47,056 nt of DNA, taken from the NCBI GenBank assembly GCA_944389455.1, contig CALXMK010000020.1, positions 1-47,056 of the forward strand. The letters run 5' to 3'. The stretch comes from an uncultured Verrucomicrobiota bacterium (GTDB lineage: Bacteria; Verrucomicrobiota; Verrucomicrobiia; Limisphaerales; UBA1412). Under the pieces are notes generated by a model that saw only the letters and a program-made list of their open reading frames with translations, was not told the DNA's origin and did no database searches. The stretch's first letter is position 1. Every line of letters starts with the position of its first letter. The translations under genes and the position numbers were made by a program. Below are positions 33,288 to 42,678 of this stretch, piece by piece.

Positions 33288-34838
33288 GTGAGCGACGTCT
33301 CAGGCAACAATAAACGAATAGCCAAGAATACGCTGTTATTGTATATGCGTACTATCTTTTTGTTATTCATATCTCTTTATACGGGACGTGTCATTCTTAA
33401 TGCTCTGGGGGTAGAGGATTATGGAATTTACAATGTTGTGGGAGGAGTGGTTGCTATGTTTTCGATTGTCTCCTCAGCTCTCTCTTCTTCTATTAGTCGT
33501 TTTATAACTTTTGAGTTGGGGAAAGGCAATAAAGAGAGGCTTAATCTGGTATTTATTACTAGTGTAAATATTCAGATAGTTATTTCACTGATTATTCTTC
33601 TGTTGGGTGAGATTATAGGGGTATGGTTTGTTAGCAATCATATGAATTTGCCCGAGGGGCGTTTGGGAGCGGCCAATTGGGTGCTCCATTGCTCGCTGCT
33701 CATGTTTTGCATCAATCTTATCAGTGTGCCATACAATGCCTGTATCATTGCTCATGAAAGAATGACGGTATTTGCCTATGTGAGTATCCTTGAGGCAGTT
33801 TTAAAACTTGCAGTGTGTTTTCTTATTCAAGCTACTCCGTTTGATAGGCTTATTTTCTATGCAGTACTGCTTGTAATAGTTGCTGTTATTATACGGTTGG
33901 TGTATGGAATTTATTGCGGCAGGAATTTTCAAGAGTGTCGCTATAGGTTTACGGCAGATATATCGCTGTTTAAGGAAATGGGATCTTTTGGGGGATGGAG
34001 CTTTTTGACTAATACGGCCTATTTATTTAATACACAAGGCGTCAATATTCTTATAAATCTTTTCTTTGGTGTTAGTTTTAATACGGCACGAGGTATTGCA
34101 ACGCAGGTAGATGGGGCAATCATGCAGTTTGTAAATAATTTCACAACGGCTGTAAATCCACAGATTACAAAGAATTATGCTGCCGGTAATAAGGGGGATA
34201 TGTTTAAGCTTATTTGCCGGGGTTCCAAATTTTCTTATTTTCTCCTTTTGCTTTTTGCTTTGCCCGTGATGTTTGAAACTCACTATATTCTCCAGCTTTG
34301 GTTAAAAATGGTTCCGGATTATACCGTAATATTTCTGCGGTTAACTCTCATTGGAGCCATGGTCAATATGTTGGGCAATACAGGATATACGGCGTGTATG
34401 GCAACGGGAGATATTCGTCGATATGTGATTTGGATAACCAGCATAGGGTGTTTAGTTTTCCCTTTCACATGGGTAGCTTTTGAATTGGGAATGCCGGTTG
34501 AAAGCGCTTATATTGTATTTATTTTTGTTTATATTGGGGTAGATAGTGTAAGGCTTTATATCATGAAGGGATTATTGGGGTTTCCGGTTATGATGTTTAT
34601 CAAAGAGGTGATTTGGAAGATAACGATTGTTACAGGAGTGGCTCTTTTACCTCCTCTTTGGCCTTATTTATTGATGCAGGAATCATTTTTACGTCTGTTA
34701 ACAATTTGCTGTGTCTGTACACTCTCCTCATGCGGAACGATTTATTTCTTAGGGCTTTCTCAAAATGAGAGAGTGTTTGTCGAAAAAACAATATCCAAAA
34801 TTATTGATAAATATATTGCGAAAGTAAGTTGTAAATAA
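33288..34838 (+). CDS. Polysaccharide/O-antigen flippase (Wzx/MATE-like)
   Basis: Inner-membrane protein of 516 residues with about 12-14 hydrophobic helices, for translocating lipid-linked sugar repeat units. The N-terminal NTLLLYMRTIFLLFISLYTGR and GVEDYGIYNVVGGVV (shown to 15 residues) are typical of a family common in Bacteroidota polysaccharide loci; a loop FELGKGNKERLN separates helices, and AACPQITK-like TTAVNPQITKNYAAGN sits in the middle. Start is GTG at 33288; a later ATG at residue 19 exists. It opens a five- to six-gene run with the SDR gene starting ten bases after the stop. Substrate unknown. Confidence 0.88.
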   Translation: MSDVSGNNKRIAKNTLLLYMRTIFLLFISLYTGRVILNALGVEDYGIYNVVGGVVAMFSIVSSALSSSISRFITFELGKGNKERLNLVFITSVNIQIVISLIILLLGEIIGVWFVSNHMNLPEGRLGAANWVLHCSLLMFCINLISVPYNACIIAHERMTVFAYVSILEAVLKLAVCFLIQATPFDRLIFYAVLLVIVAVIIRLVYGIYCGRNFQECRYRFTADISLFKEMGSFGGWSFLTNTAYLFNTQGVNILINLFFGVSFNTARGIATQVDGAIMQFVNNFTTAVNPQITKNYAAGNKGDMFKLICRGSKFSYFLLLLFALPVMFETHYILQLWLKMVPDYTVIFLRLTLIGAMVNMLGNTGYTACMATGDIRRYVIWITSIGCLVFPFTWVAFELGMPVESAYIVFIFVYIGVDSVRLYIMKGLLGFPVMMFIKEVIWKITIVTGVALLPPLWPYLLMQESFLRLLTICCVCTLSSCGTIYFLGLSQNERVFVEKTISKIIDKYIAKVSCK

Positions 34839-34847
34839 GTGCTTTCT

Positions 34848-35687
34848 ATGTCTATAAAACAGATAATTAAAAGAGGGTTGGAGTATATATTCAAAGGTGT
34901 ACCCAATAATGTAATAGAAGTAAAGATATCCTATCTTTCACCAGATGCGCGTCTTGCTGATAAAAAGATTATTGTAACTGGAGGAGGCAGAGGTTTGGGC
35001 TATGCCATGGCTAAGAGATTTGTTGAAGAAGGGGCAGAGGTGCTGATATCAGGACGCAATGAGGAAGTATTGAAGAAAGCAGCAGATAAATTGAATTGTA
35101 AATATCTTCTTCTTAATGTGAAAGACATAGGCTCTTTTTCAGGTTTTTTAAGTAAGGCAGAGGATATGCTGGGAGGATTAAATTCGTTAGTAAATAATGC
35201 CGGAATATCATTGCATGAAAATGGAATATTGAATGTTTCAGAAGATCAATTTGATGCTCAATTTCAAACTAATCTAAAAGGAGGATATTTTCTCTCAAAA
35301 GAGTTTATATCTTTGTGCAGGAGGAACAACAATAAGGATATAAAGAAGATATTATTCGTTTCTTCAGAGACAAGTGTAACGGTTGATGATCGTCCTTATG
35401 GTTTAACAAAAGCTGCCATGAATAGCCTTGTCCAAGGTCTTGCCTATCGATTTGTGTCTGAAGGATATAGAATTAATGCTATAGCTCCTGGGGTAACAGC
35501 TTCAGATATGACTGGAGTAAAAGTTGATGAAAATTTATATTGTTATAATAAAGTAACAAATCGTTATTATTTACCTGAAGAAGTTGCAGAAATAGCTTGT
35601 TTTCTCTTATCAGATATATCTAATGCTCTTAATGGACAAATATTAGTATGTAATGAAGGAAAAACAATAAATGCAAGATGGAAATGA
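34848..35687 (+). CDS. SDR-family oxidoreductase in the polysaccharide locus
   Basis: NAD(P)-dependent short-chain dehydrogenase of 279 residues from the ATG at 34848 (a GTG at 34839 would add three). Cofactor loop TGGGRGLG (44-51), NNAG (116-119), catalytic Y184 and K188 in YGLTK with S172/S173 in FVSSE. FabG-like ending ALNGQILVCNEG. About 40 extra N-terminal residues before the Rossmann strand are unusual. The gene overlaps the following ThDP enzyme by 17 bases, which suggests the two proteins act on the same small molecule. Substrate unknown; a fatty-acid role is unlikely by context. Confidence 0.85.
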   Translation: MSIKQIIKRGLEYIFKGVPNNVIEVKISYLSPDARLADKKIIVTGGGRGLGYAMAKRFVEEGAEVLISGRNEEVLKKAADKLNCKYLLLNVKDIGSFSGFLSKAEDMLGGLNSLVNNAGISLHENGILNVSEDQFDAQFQTNLKGGYFLSKEFISLCRRNNNKDIKKILFVSSETSVTVDDRPYGLTKAAMNSLVQGLAYRFVSEGYRINAIAPGVTASDMTGVKVDENLYCYNKVTNRYYLPEEVAEIACFLLSDISNALNGQILVCNEGKTINARWK

Positions 35688-37473
35688 ATTCTATCATATG
35701 AAGCAGAAATTTTATACAGTAGAAAAAGGGCAGCAGATCTTAATATCACTGCTTAAGCAACATGGAATTCGCAAGGTGATAGCATCTCCGGGGACTACAA
35801 ATATAACTTTTGTAGCGAGTATGATGAATGATCCATTTTTTGAGATTTATTCCTCGGTGGATGAGCGTTCGGCTGCTTATTTAGCAGTTGGAATGGCGGA
35901 GGAAACAGGGGAAGCAGTTGTGCTTTCTTGTACGGGGGCTACAGCTTCTCGCAATTATATTCCGGGATTGACCGAAGCTTATTATCGTAAGTTGCCTATA
36001 TTGGCTGTTACAGCCACGCAAAATGAGAACCGTATTGGGCACATGATTCCTCAGGTGATAGACAGAAGCCAGCATCAAAAAGATATTTGTATTCATAGCG
36101 AACATGTAGGAGTACCACACAGCGAAAATGATGAATGGGATGCCAATATTCGTCTGAATCGGGCTATTTTAGCATTGAGACATCATGGAGGGGGGCCTGT
36201 TCATATTAATCTCGCAACGGAGTATAATAGAGATTTTTCTGTAGAGAAATTGCCTCTGGCTCGCTGTATAAGGCGGTATATGCCTTGTGATGAATTCCCT
36301 GAGCTGCCTCAGGGGCGTATAGGAATCATAGTAGGCAATCATAAGCCATGGTCTACGGCATTGACCGAGACTGTCAACCAATTCTGTCAAGCTTATGGAG
36401 CGGTGGTGTTTTGTGAGCATGGCAGTAATTATGCCGGACCTTATAGAGTGTATAACTCTATTGTGAATCAGCAGGAATCCTACTCTAAGTCAATTTTCTC
36501 CTCAGAGGTGATTATTTATATCGGAGAAGTCAGCGGTTATGGGAATACTTCGGTCGGCAGCAGAGCTCATGAGGTTTGGAGAGTAAGCGAAGATGGGGAA
36601 TTGCGTGATCCTTATCACAAGTTGTTGAATGTATTTGAGATGAAAGAAGAGGAATTCTTTCGTCGTTATACGGCTATAGCCGGAGAGAATCGAAAAGCTC
36701 AGATAGAAGCAGGGGAAAAGTGGTTGAATGAATGTCATGCCGAATACAAAAAATTTCATTCTATCTTAAAAGAATTGCCTTTTTCTAATGTTTGGATAGC
36801 TCAGCAGACAGCTCATCGTTTACCGGAGGAGTGTGTACTGCATCTGGGGATTCTTAACAGTTTGAGAGCATGGAATATGTTTGAGGTTCCACATTCTGTA
36901 AGGATGCAAGGTTTTGTTAATACGGGGGGGTTTGGAATAGATGGGTGTATGTCCTCCATGATGGGAGGTGCTATTGTAAAACCGAATGTTTTACACTTTC
37001 TCGTGATAGGAGATCTTGCATTCTTCTATGATATGAATGTATTAGGAAACCGCCATGTAGGCAGAAATGTGCGTATAATGCTTGTGAATAACGGCAAGGG
37101 AACTGAATTTAGGAACTATAACCATCCTGCTGCACAGTTTGGCGATCAGGCCGATCTCTTTATGGCAGCTGCCGGTCATTATGGCAATAAATCCTCTCAG
37201 CTTATCAAGCATTATGCGGAAGATTTAGGTTACGAGTATTTACAGGCATCCAATAAAGAGGAATATTTAGAGCAGGTGGAAAGATTTTTGATACCGTCTA
37301 TTACAGATAGACCTATCCTTTTTGAAGTGTTTACCAATCATGAAGATGAAAGCGAAGCTCTTGAGATAATCAATAAGTTGATAGTGGATCAATCAACAGG
37401 ATTCAGAAAAACAGTGAAAAGTATTTTACCGTCATCAGTGACAAAAGTTCTGAAGGATGTTATTAAAAAGTAG
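35671..37473 (+). CDS. Thiamine-diphosphate-dependent enzyme, MenD/acetolactate-synthase-like
   Basis: 600 residues with the three-domain ThDP fold. The N-terminal pyrimidine-binding domain has ASPGTTN and SSVDERSAAYLAVGMA with the conserved catalytic Glu (E65). The C-terminal diphosphate domain has GDLAFFYDMN (G447, D448) and LVNNGKG, the GDG-like...NN motif. The region TGATASRNYIPGLTEAYYRK is typical of MenD-like proteins. No menaquinone genes adjoin; instead it sits between an SDR and a pyruvyl transferase. It could form or cleave a C-C bond on a sugar precursor, as ThDP enzymes do for branched sugars, but that is inference. GAAGGA upstream supports the ATG at 35671; another ATG is at 35698. 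Confidence 0.82.
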   Translation: MQDGNEFYHMKQKFYTVEKGQQILISLLKQHGIRKVIASPGTTNITFVASMMNDPFFEIYSSVDERSAAYLAVGMAEETGEAVVLSCTGATASRNYIPGLTEAYYRKLPILAVTATQNENRIGHMIPQVIDRSQHQKDICIHSEHVGVPHSENDEWDANIRLNRAILALRHHGGGPVHINLATEYNRDFSVEKLPLARCIRRYMPCDEFPELPQGRIGIIVGNHKPWSTALTETVNQFCQAYGAVVFCEHGSNYAGPYRVYNSIVNQQESYSKSIFSSEVIIYIGEVSGYGNTSVGSRAHEVWRVSEDGELRDPYHKLLNVFEMKEEEFFRRYTAIAGENRKAQIEAGEKWLNECHAEYKKFHSILKELPFSNVWIAQQTAHRLPEECVLHLGILNSLRAWNMFEVPHSVRMQGFVNTGGFGIDGCMSSMMGGAIVKPNVLHFLVIGDLAFFYDMNVLGNRHVGRNVRIMLVNNGKGTEFRNYNHPAAQFGDQADLFMAAAGHYGNKSSQLIKHYAEDLGYEYLQASNKEEYLEQVERFLIPSITDRPILFEVFTNHEDESEALEIINKLIVDQSTGFRKTVKSILPSSVTKVLKDVIKK

Positions 37474-37763
37474 TTTTTTGATTTCAGCTTATTCTTGGCG
37501 ATTTTGTTTTAATTAGTGTTATTTTTATATTATTTAAATATGAATTGGCTAATTTGAATTTTTGTTTTGAGTTCTTAAGGATTTTTGCCAATTAGTTATA
37601 GATTATTACTTGTTTTTTATAATTTATATTATCTTTTTTTTAATTTATTGAAGTGATAAGCAGAACAGGTGTAAATTAGAAAAAGGATGATAGATTGCAG
37701 TAATGCTACTTGTAAGAAATAAGGTTATTTATATATATTTTGATATCCAAGTCCAAGTATGAG

Positions 37764-38888
37764 ATGAAAATAGGAATTATAACTCTTCCATTGCACTCTA
37801 ATTATGGTGGGATTTTGCAAGCGTATGCATTGCAGACTATATTGGAAAGAATGGGACATGAAGTCTATATTATAGAAAAAAAGAAATTTCCGCTGAGTTT
37901 ACCTCTCTATAAGATGCCTTTTTCATATGGAAAAAGAATTATAAAAAATTTAATAGGTTGCAAATGTTCTATTTTCTATGAACAGAAGTATAATCGGCAA
38001 CAGTCCTTAATAAGGCTAAATACAGATAGATTTATTAGCAGCTATATTCATCTTGTTCAATATGATGATTTTTCCGATATAGAAGAATCGGAATACGATG
38101 CGATAGTAGTGGGCAGCGATCAGGTCTGGAGGCCAAGATATTTTGAGGTAAATCATAGTTCTATTGAGGATGCTTATTTGAAATTTGCTGAGGATTGGAA
38201 AATTAAGCGTATAGCCTATGCAGTCTCTTTTGGAACAGAGGAGTGGGAATATTCTTTCCAACAGACCTTTGATTGCAGCAGATTATTAAAAAAGTTCGAG
38301 CAAGTTTCAGTAAGAGAATCTTCTGGGGCAGAGTTATGTCATAAATATTTTGGAATTAACGTGGAACAGGTGTTAGATCCCACTTTATTGATTAAAAAAG
38401 AGGATTATATCCAATTGTTTGAAAAAAACAAAGTATCCGAAAGTAAAGGGAATTTGTTAGTCTATATCCTTGATGAGATACCAGAAAAATCAGAATTGAT
38501 TAATAAAATAGCAGAAGAAAAAAAGTTGATACCTTTTAAGGTAAACTCAAAAGTCGGAAAAGGAGGGCTCTCTTTGCCTGAATATATTCAACCGACTGTG
38601 GAAGAGTGGATTCGAGGTTTTTATGATGCGGAATTTGTCGTGACAGATTCATTTCATGCCTGTGTTTTCTCTATATTATTCAATAAACCATTTATTGTAT
38701 ATGGTAATGAAAATAGAGGACTTTCCCGTTTTACTTCAGTTTTAAATATATTCGGATTAGAAGAGAGGTTATTGAAAAATCTATCCGAATATAGACAATT
38801 TGATGAAATTGATTGGAACAGAGTTAATTCTTTGTTGGAAAAGAAAATAAAAGATTCTTGTAAGTTTCTCTATAAATTGGGAGATTGA
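37764..38888 (+). CDS. Polysaccharide pyruvyl transferase family protein
   Basis: Adds a pyruvate ketal to a sugar from PEP, or a related transfer (CsaB/WcaK-type, GT-B-like). 374 residues from the ATG at 37764, whose product begins MKIGIITLPLHSNYGG; the upstream TTG frame is not preferred. Landmarks: NYGGILQAYALQ at the N-terminus, DAIVVGSDQVWRP, RESSGAELC, DPTLLI, and the C-terminal FVVTDSFHACVFSILFNKPF stretch with TDSFHA typical of the family. The 290-base AT-rich gap before it separates it from the ThDP gene, so it may have its own promoter, though none was clear. Confidence 0.9.
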   Translation: MKIGIITLPLHSNYGGILQAYALQTILERMGHEVYIIEKKKFPLSLPLYKMPFSYGKRIIKNLIGCKCSIFYEQKYNRQQSLIRLNTDRFISSYIHLVQYDDFSDIEESEYDAIVVGSDQVWRPRYFEVNHSSIEDAYLKFAEDWKIKRIAYAVSFGTEEWEYSFQQTFDCSRLLKKFEQVSVRESSGAELCHKYFGINVEQVLDPTLLIKKEDYIQLFEKNKVSESKGNLLVYILDEIPEKSELINKIAEEKKLIPFKVNSKVGKGGLSLPEYIQPTVEEWIRGFYDAEFVVTDSFHACVFSILFNKPFIVYGNENRGLSRFTSVLNIFGLEERLLKNLSEYRQFDEIDWNRVNSLLEKKIKDSCKFLYKLGD

Positions 38889-38938
38889 GAATAAATTCAA
38901 ACAAAGATCTAAATCTCAAAATAATCTATAAATTTTCC

Positions 38939-39160
38939 TGTTTTTCTCGTATCTATACCAATGATAGTTGAGCAAAAGAGTTTAAGAAGCTACTGGATGG
39001 AGATATTGAGAGAAGCCTTTGTCCGTTTTCAGTGATTAATTTAAAACGCTATATCTATTTCCCTGCTGAATTACATGACGATAGTGTGGTTTTAGTTTTT
39101 CTAATCGAGAAAAAGTATAAGAGAGGTTTATTCCTAATTGAAATTTGTGAAGATCCCTAG
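38939..39160 (+). pseudogene. Unidentified coding remnant with an in-frame stop
   Basis: One frame reads CFSRIYTNDS, a stop (38969), then AKEFKKLLDGDIERSLC and FPAELHDDSVVLVFLI to a TAG at 39158. The continuity in one phase suggests a decayed protein end. I could not assign a family. The rest of the 348-base gap between the pyruvyl transferase and the tricorn gene holds nothing else that I can support. Confidence 0.3.
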
Positions 39161-39236
39161 TTCGGTTTATCATTTTGGCGGAGAGAAGATTTTTTCAGGT
39201 TGCCCGTGAGAGGAAGTTGCTTTAGAATGAAAAAGT

Positions 39237-42200
39237 ATGTTTGGAAATGTAAAGTTCTGGACTTGTACTGCTGTAATAATTGCTTCGACGGCAGTGAGTT
39301 TTAGTAGTCTTGCTGCTGAGGAGGCAGAGGCTCGTCTGCTGCGTTTTCCCGCGATCTATGGAGATCAATTGGTCTTCTCCTATGCGGGGGATTTATATAC
39401 AGTCGGTGTGGAAGGAGGCGTTGCGCGTCGTTTGACTTCGGATGTTGGAACAGAGATTTTTCCCAAGTTTTCACCCGATGGAAAAACATTAGCTTTTACA
39501 GCACATTATGATGGAAATTCTGAGGTATATTTGATGCCTTCTGAGGGAGGGGAACCGGTTCGGATCAGTTGGACTCCAACTTTAAGGAGGGATGACGTAT
39601 CTGATCGAATGGGACCGAATAATATTGTCATGGGGTGGATGGGGAATGATAAGGTGATATTTCGTTCCAGAGGATTGGAGTTTAATGATTGGAAGGGGAG
39701 GTTATTATTAGCTCCGATAGATGGAGGAATGACGGAACAGCTTCCGTTATCCAACGGAGGATGGTGTTCTCTCTCTCCGGATGGCAAAAAGCTGGCTTAT
39801 AATCGAGTGTTCCGAGAGTTTCGTACTTGGAAGCGATATAGAGGAGGTCAGGCGGATGATATTTGGGTGTATGATTTTGAATCTGGCAAGACGGTTAATA
39901 TTACAGAGAATCCTGCTCAGGATATTTTTCCAATGTGGTATGGAAGCAGAATCTATTTTGTTTCGGATCGGGATGAGAATAAGAGGATGAATCTCTATTA
40001 TCATGACTTGGAGAGTGGAAAGACGGAGCAGGTAACTGATTTTACGGAGTATGATATAAAATATCCCTCCTTATGCGATAAGGTGATTGCTTTTGAAAAT
40101 GGTGGCTATATTTACAAAGTAGATTTATCCGCGGATTCGTTAAAGGCGGAGCGGATTTCAATTCGGATAGAGGAGGATTTACCTCAGCGACGTACCCAGA
40201 TTAAAAGAGTTGATGACTATATAGCTGGAGCAGGAATTTCCCCAGATGGAAAAAGAGCTGTGTTTACTGCTCGTGGGGATGTGTTTACAGTACCGGCGAA
40301 GTATGGTGAGACTCGGAATCTGACCCAAAGTTGTGCTTCACATGAGAGAGATGCAGCCTGGTCTCCGAATGGAGAGTGGATTGCTTATATTTCGGATATC
40401 TCAGGAGAGGATGAAATCTGGATTCAGGCGGAGGATGGCAATGCTTCTGCGCGTCAATTGACTCAAGGCGGCAATGTCTATAAGTACTCGTTCCAATGGT
40501 CTCCGGACAGCAGTAAGATTGCTTGGAGTGATCGTGCGCAGAAATTGTGGTATGTAGATCTTGAGAGTGGAGAGATGACCGAAGTAGCTTATTCTCCGGT
40601 TTGGGAAATTCGCAGCTTCAGTTGGTCTCCTGATTCTCAATGGATTGCCTGGCAGAATCCGGAGGCCGAGTGTATGGAGAGAATTTATCTCTATCATCTG
40701 GAGAGTAAGGTTTCACAACCGGTGACGGAGGGGTGGTATGCAAGCGGGTCACCTGTTTTCAGTGCAGATGGGAAGTATTTGTATTTCGTTTCGGCTCGTG
40801 ATTTTAATCCGATAAGCAGCAATACGGAATTCAATTATGCTTATTTTGATATGGAGAAGATATATCTGATTACGTTGGCGGCAGAGACAGAATCTCCATT
40901 TAGACCGTTGAGCGACGAGGTTGAGAAGAGTTCTGAAAAGACGGAGTCCGCTGAATCTGATGAGTCGGAAGAGAGCCAGGAGGAGGAACCTATTCAGGTT
41001 AAGGTGGATTTTGACGGAATCCAAGACCGGATCGAAGTGTTGCCTATCAGAGCGGCCTCTTATAGCGGATTAAGCAGCGTGGGGCAGAAATTGTATTACC
41101 TGCGCGACTCGAACGGAGAATCAGGGTCAGAGCTATTAGTTTATGATTTGGAGGAACGTAAAGAGACATCTTTGGGCTTTGTGGAGGGTTATGAATTAAC
41201 ACCGGATGGCAAGAAGATGTTGGCAAAGCTCTCTGGTGAGAGTTATGGAATATTAGATACCCCAGATGAGGAGTTTGAAATGGAAAATCTGGATTTGAGC
41301 GGCTTGGAGATGACTCTGGATCTGCGTGCGGAATGGAGGCAGATTTTTAATGAGTGCTGGAGGCAGATGAGGGATTTTGTATATGATCCAAATTTGCATG
41401 GCGTTAATTGGTCATTAATGAGAGAACGTTATTCCGCTTTGTTGGATTCGATAGCTATACGACAGGATTTGACTTATGTCATTGGGGAAATGATTGGAGA
41501 ACTCAATATGGGGCATGCCTACGTAGGAGGAGGGGATTATCAGCATCCTCGTGATATCAATGTTGGTTTGCTAGGTGCAGATATTGTAAAGGATGACCAG
41601 AGTGGAGCTTTCCGAATTGAGAAGATTTATCGAGGACAGAATTGGAATGAATCTACACGTTCGCCTTTGACGGGAATTGGAGTAAATGCTCAGGAAGGGG
41701 ATTATATTTTAGCTATCAATGGTAAGTGTACTCGTGAGATTAGGAACATTTATCAGGCTCTCAATAATACGGCTGGGAAACAGGTGAAGTTGCGTTTGAA
41801 CTCCGTCCCGGAGGAGGAAGGAAGCCGTGAAGTGGTTGTTGTTCCGATTGATGATGAGCAGTCCTTACGTTATTATTATTGGGTACAGCAGAATATTGAG
41901 AAGGTCAACCAGGCAACCGGAGGTCGGGTTGGGTATATCCACTTGCCGGATATGGGTACTTCAGGAATGAATGAGTTTGTGAAGCATTTCTATCCGCAGT
42001 TGAGAAAGGAAGCGCTGATTATCGATGTGCGTGGCAATGGCGGCGGGAATGTTTCCCAACAGGTGATGGAACGGCTCTTGCGGAATCCCGTTATGGTGGA
42101 AATTGTACGTAATACGATTCCGGGATGGGAGACGATGCAGGTAGGTCCTAAAATCTGTCTCTTAGATGAATTTACAGCTTCTGATGGAGATATCTTCTCG

Positions 42201-42524
42201 TATCGGTTCAAACATTATAAGATTGGACCTCTGATTGGAAAACGTTCCTGGGGCGGAGTTGTCGGTATTCGGGGAAGTTTGCCTTTGGTAGATGGCGGAT
42301 CGCTAAATAAACCGGAGTTTTCCCGCTATGGATTAGATGGAAAAGAATGGATTATGGAAGGCCACGGAGTGGATCCCGATATCGAAGTCGAGAATGATCC
42401 CGCACGCGAGTTTCTGGGAGAAGATGATCAGTTGAGCAGAGGTATTGTAGAGATACTTAAGCTTTTGGAGATTAATGGGGTGAAGATTCCTCCTCCGCCG
42501 GCTTATCCGGATAAATCGAAGTAA
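39237..42524 (+). CDS. Tricorn-protease-like periplasmic S41 peptidase
   Basis: Large exported protease of 1095 residues. Signal peptide to about residue 27 (SSLAAEEAEA). Residues about 30-560 are beta-propeller repeats with PD40-type motifs (FSPDGKTLAFT, SPDSSKIAWS, SPDSQWIAW). An acidic, low-complexity linker (about 565-590, EKTESAESDESEE) joins them to the tricorn core: MGHAYVGGGDY carries H760, a PDZ domain (about 800-870, GVNAQEGDYILAINGK), and the S41 domain with GNGGGNVS and nucleophile S982 in TASDGD. Homologues trim peptides from other proteases. It is not clearly linked to the neighbouring polysaccharide genes and has its own terminator. Confidence 0.93.
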   Translation: MFGNVKFWTCTAVIIASTAVSFSSLAAEEAEARLLRFPAIYGDQLVFSYAGDLYTVGVEGGVARRLTSDVGTEIFPKFSPDGKTLAFTAHYDGNSEVYLMPSEGGEPVRISWTPTLRRDDVSDRMGPNNIVMGWMGNDKVIFRSRGLEFNDWKGRLLLAPIDGGMTEQLPLSNGGWCSLSPDGKKLAYNRVFREFRTWKRYRGGQADDIWVYDFESGKTVNITENPAQDIFPMWYGSRIYFVSDRDENKRMNLYYHDLESGKTEQVTDFTEYDIKYPSLCDKVIAFENGGYIYKVDLSADSLKAERISIRIEEDLPQRRTQIKRVDDYIAGAGISPDGKRAVFTARGDVFTVPAKYGETRNLTQSCASHERDAAWSPNGEWIAYISDISGEDEIWIQAEDGNASARQLTQGGNVYKYSFQWSPDSSKIAWSDRAQKLWYVDLESGEMTEVAYSPVWEIRSFSWSPDSQWIAWQNPEAECMERIYLYHLESKVSQPVTEGWYASGSPVFSADGKYLYFVSARDFNPISSNTEFNYAYFDMEKIYLITLAAETESPFRPLSDEVEKSSEKTESAESDESEESQEEEPIQVKVDFDGIQDRIEVLPIRAASYSGLSSVGQKLYYLRDSNGESGSELLVYDLEERKETSLGFVEGYELTPDGKKMLAKLSGESYGILDTPDEEFEMENLDLSGLEMTLDLRAEWRQIFNECWRQMRDFVYDPNLHGVNWSLMRERYSALLDSIAIRQDLTYVIGEMIGELNMGHAYVGGGDYQHPRDINVGLLGADIVKDDQSGAFRIEKIYRGQNWNESTRSPLTGIGVNAQEGDYILAINGKCTREIRNIYQALNNTAGKQVKLRLNSVPEEEGSREVVVVPIDDEQSLRYYYWVQQNIEKVNQATGGRVGYIHLPDMGTSGMNEFVKHFYPQLRKEALIIDVRGNGGGNVSQQVMERLLRNPVMVEIVRNTIPGWETMQVGPKICLLDEFTASDGDIFSYRFKHYKIGPLIGKRSWGGVVGIRGSLPLVDGGSLNKPEFSRYGLDGKEWIMEGHGVDPDIEVENDPAREFLGEDDQLSRGIVEILKLLEINGVKIPPPPAYPDKSK

Positions 42525-42563
42525 TTCATTACCTTAGAACGTAATTACTTATAGAAAATGATT

Positions 42564-42599
42564 TCCGTCATTCTCCTTTCAGAAGGATGACGGATTTTT
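42564..42599 (+). terminator. Rho-independent terminator after the tricorn gene
   Basis: Stem TCCGTCAT/ATGACGGA (8 bp, continued by CCTT/AAGG above a 3-base bulge) followed by five T. Confidence 0.82.
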
Positions 42600-42678
42600 A
42601 TTGCAGAAGATTAGTTTTTATTCCATGCTTAATTCAGCTAACGGCGGTGAAAATAGACTGCCAGAAGAGAAAAGAAAA

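Noticed and set aside
42601..42678. TTG start for manC
   Set aside because: It lies directly behind the T-run of a terminator; the ATG at 42679 gives the standard N-terminus.
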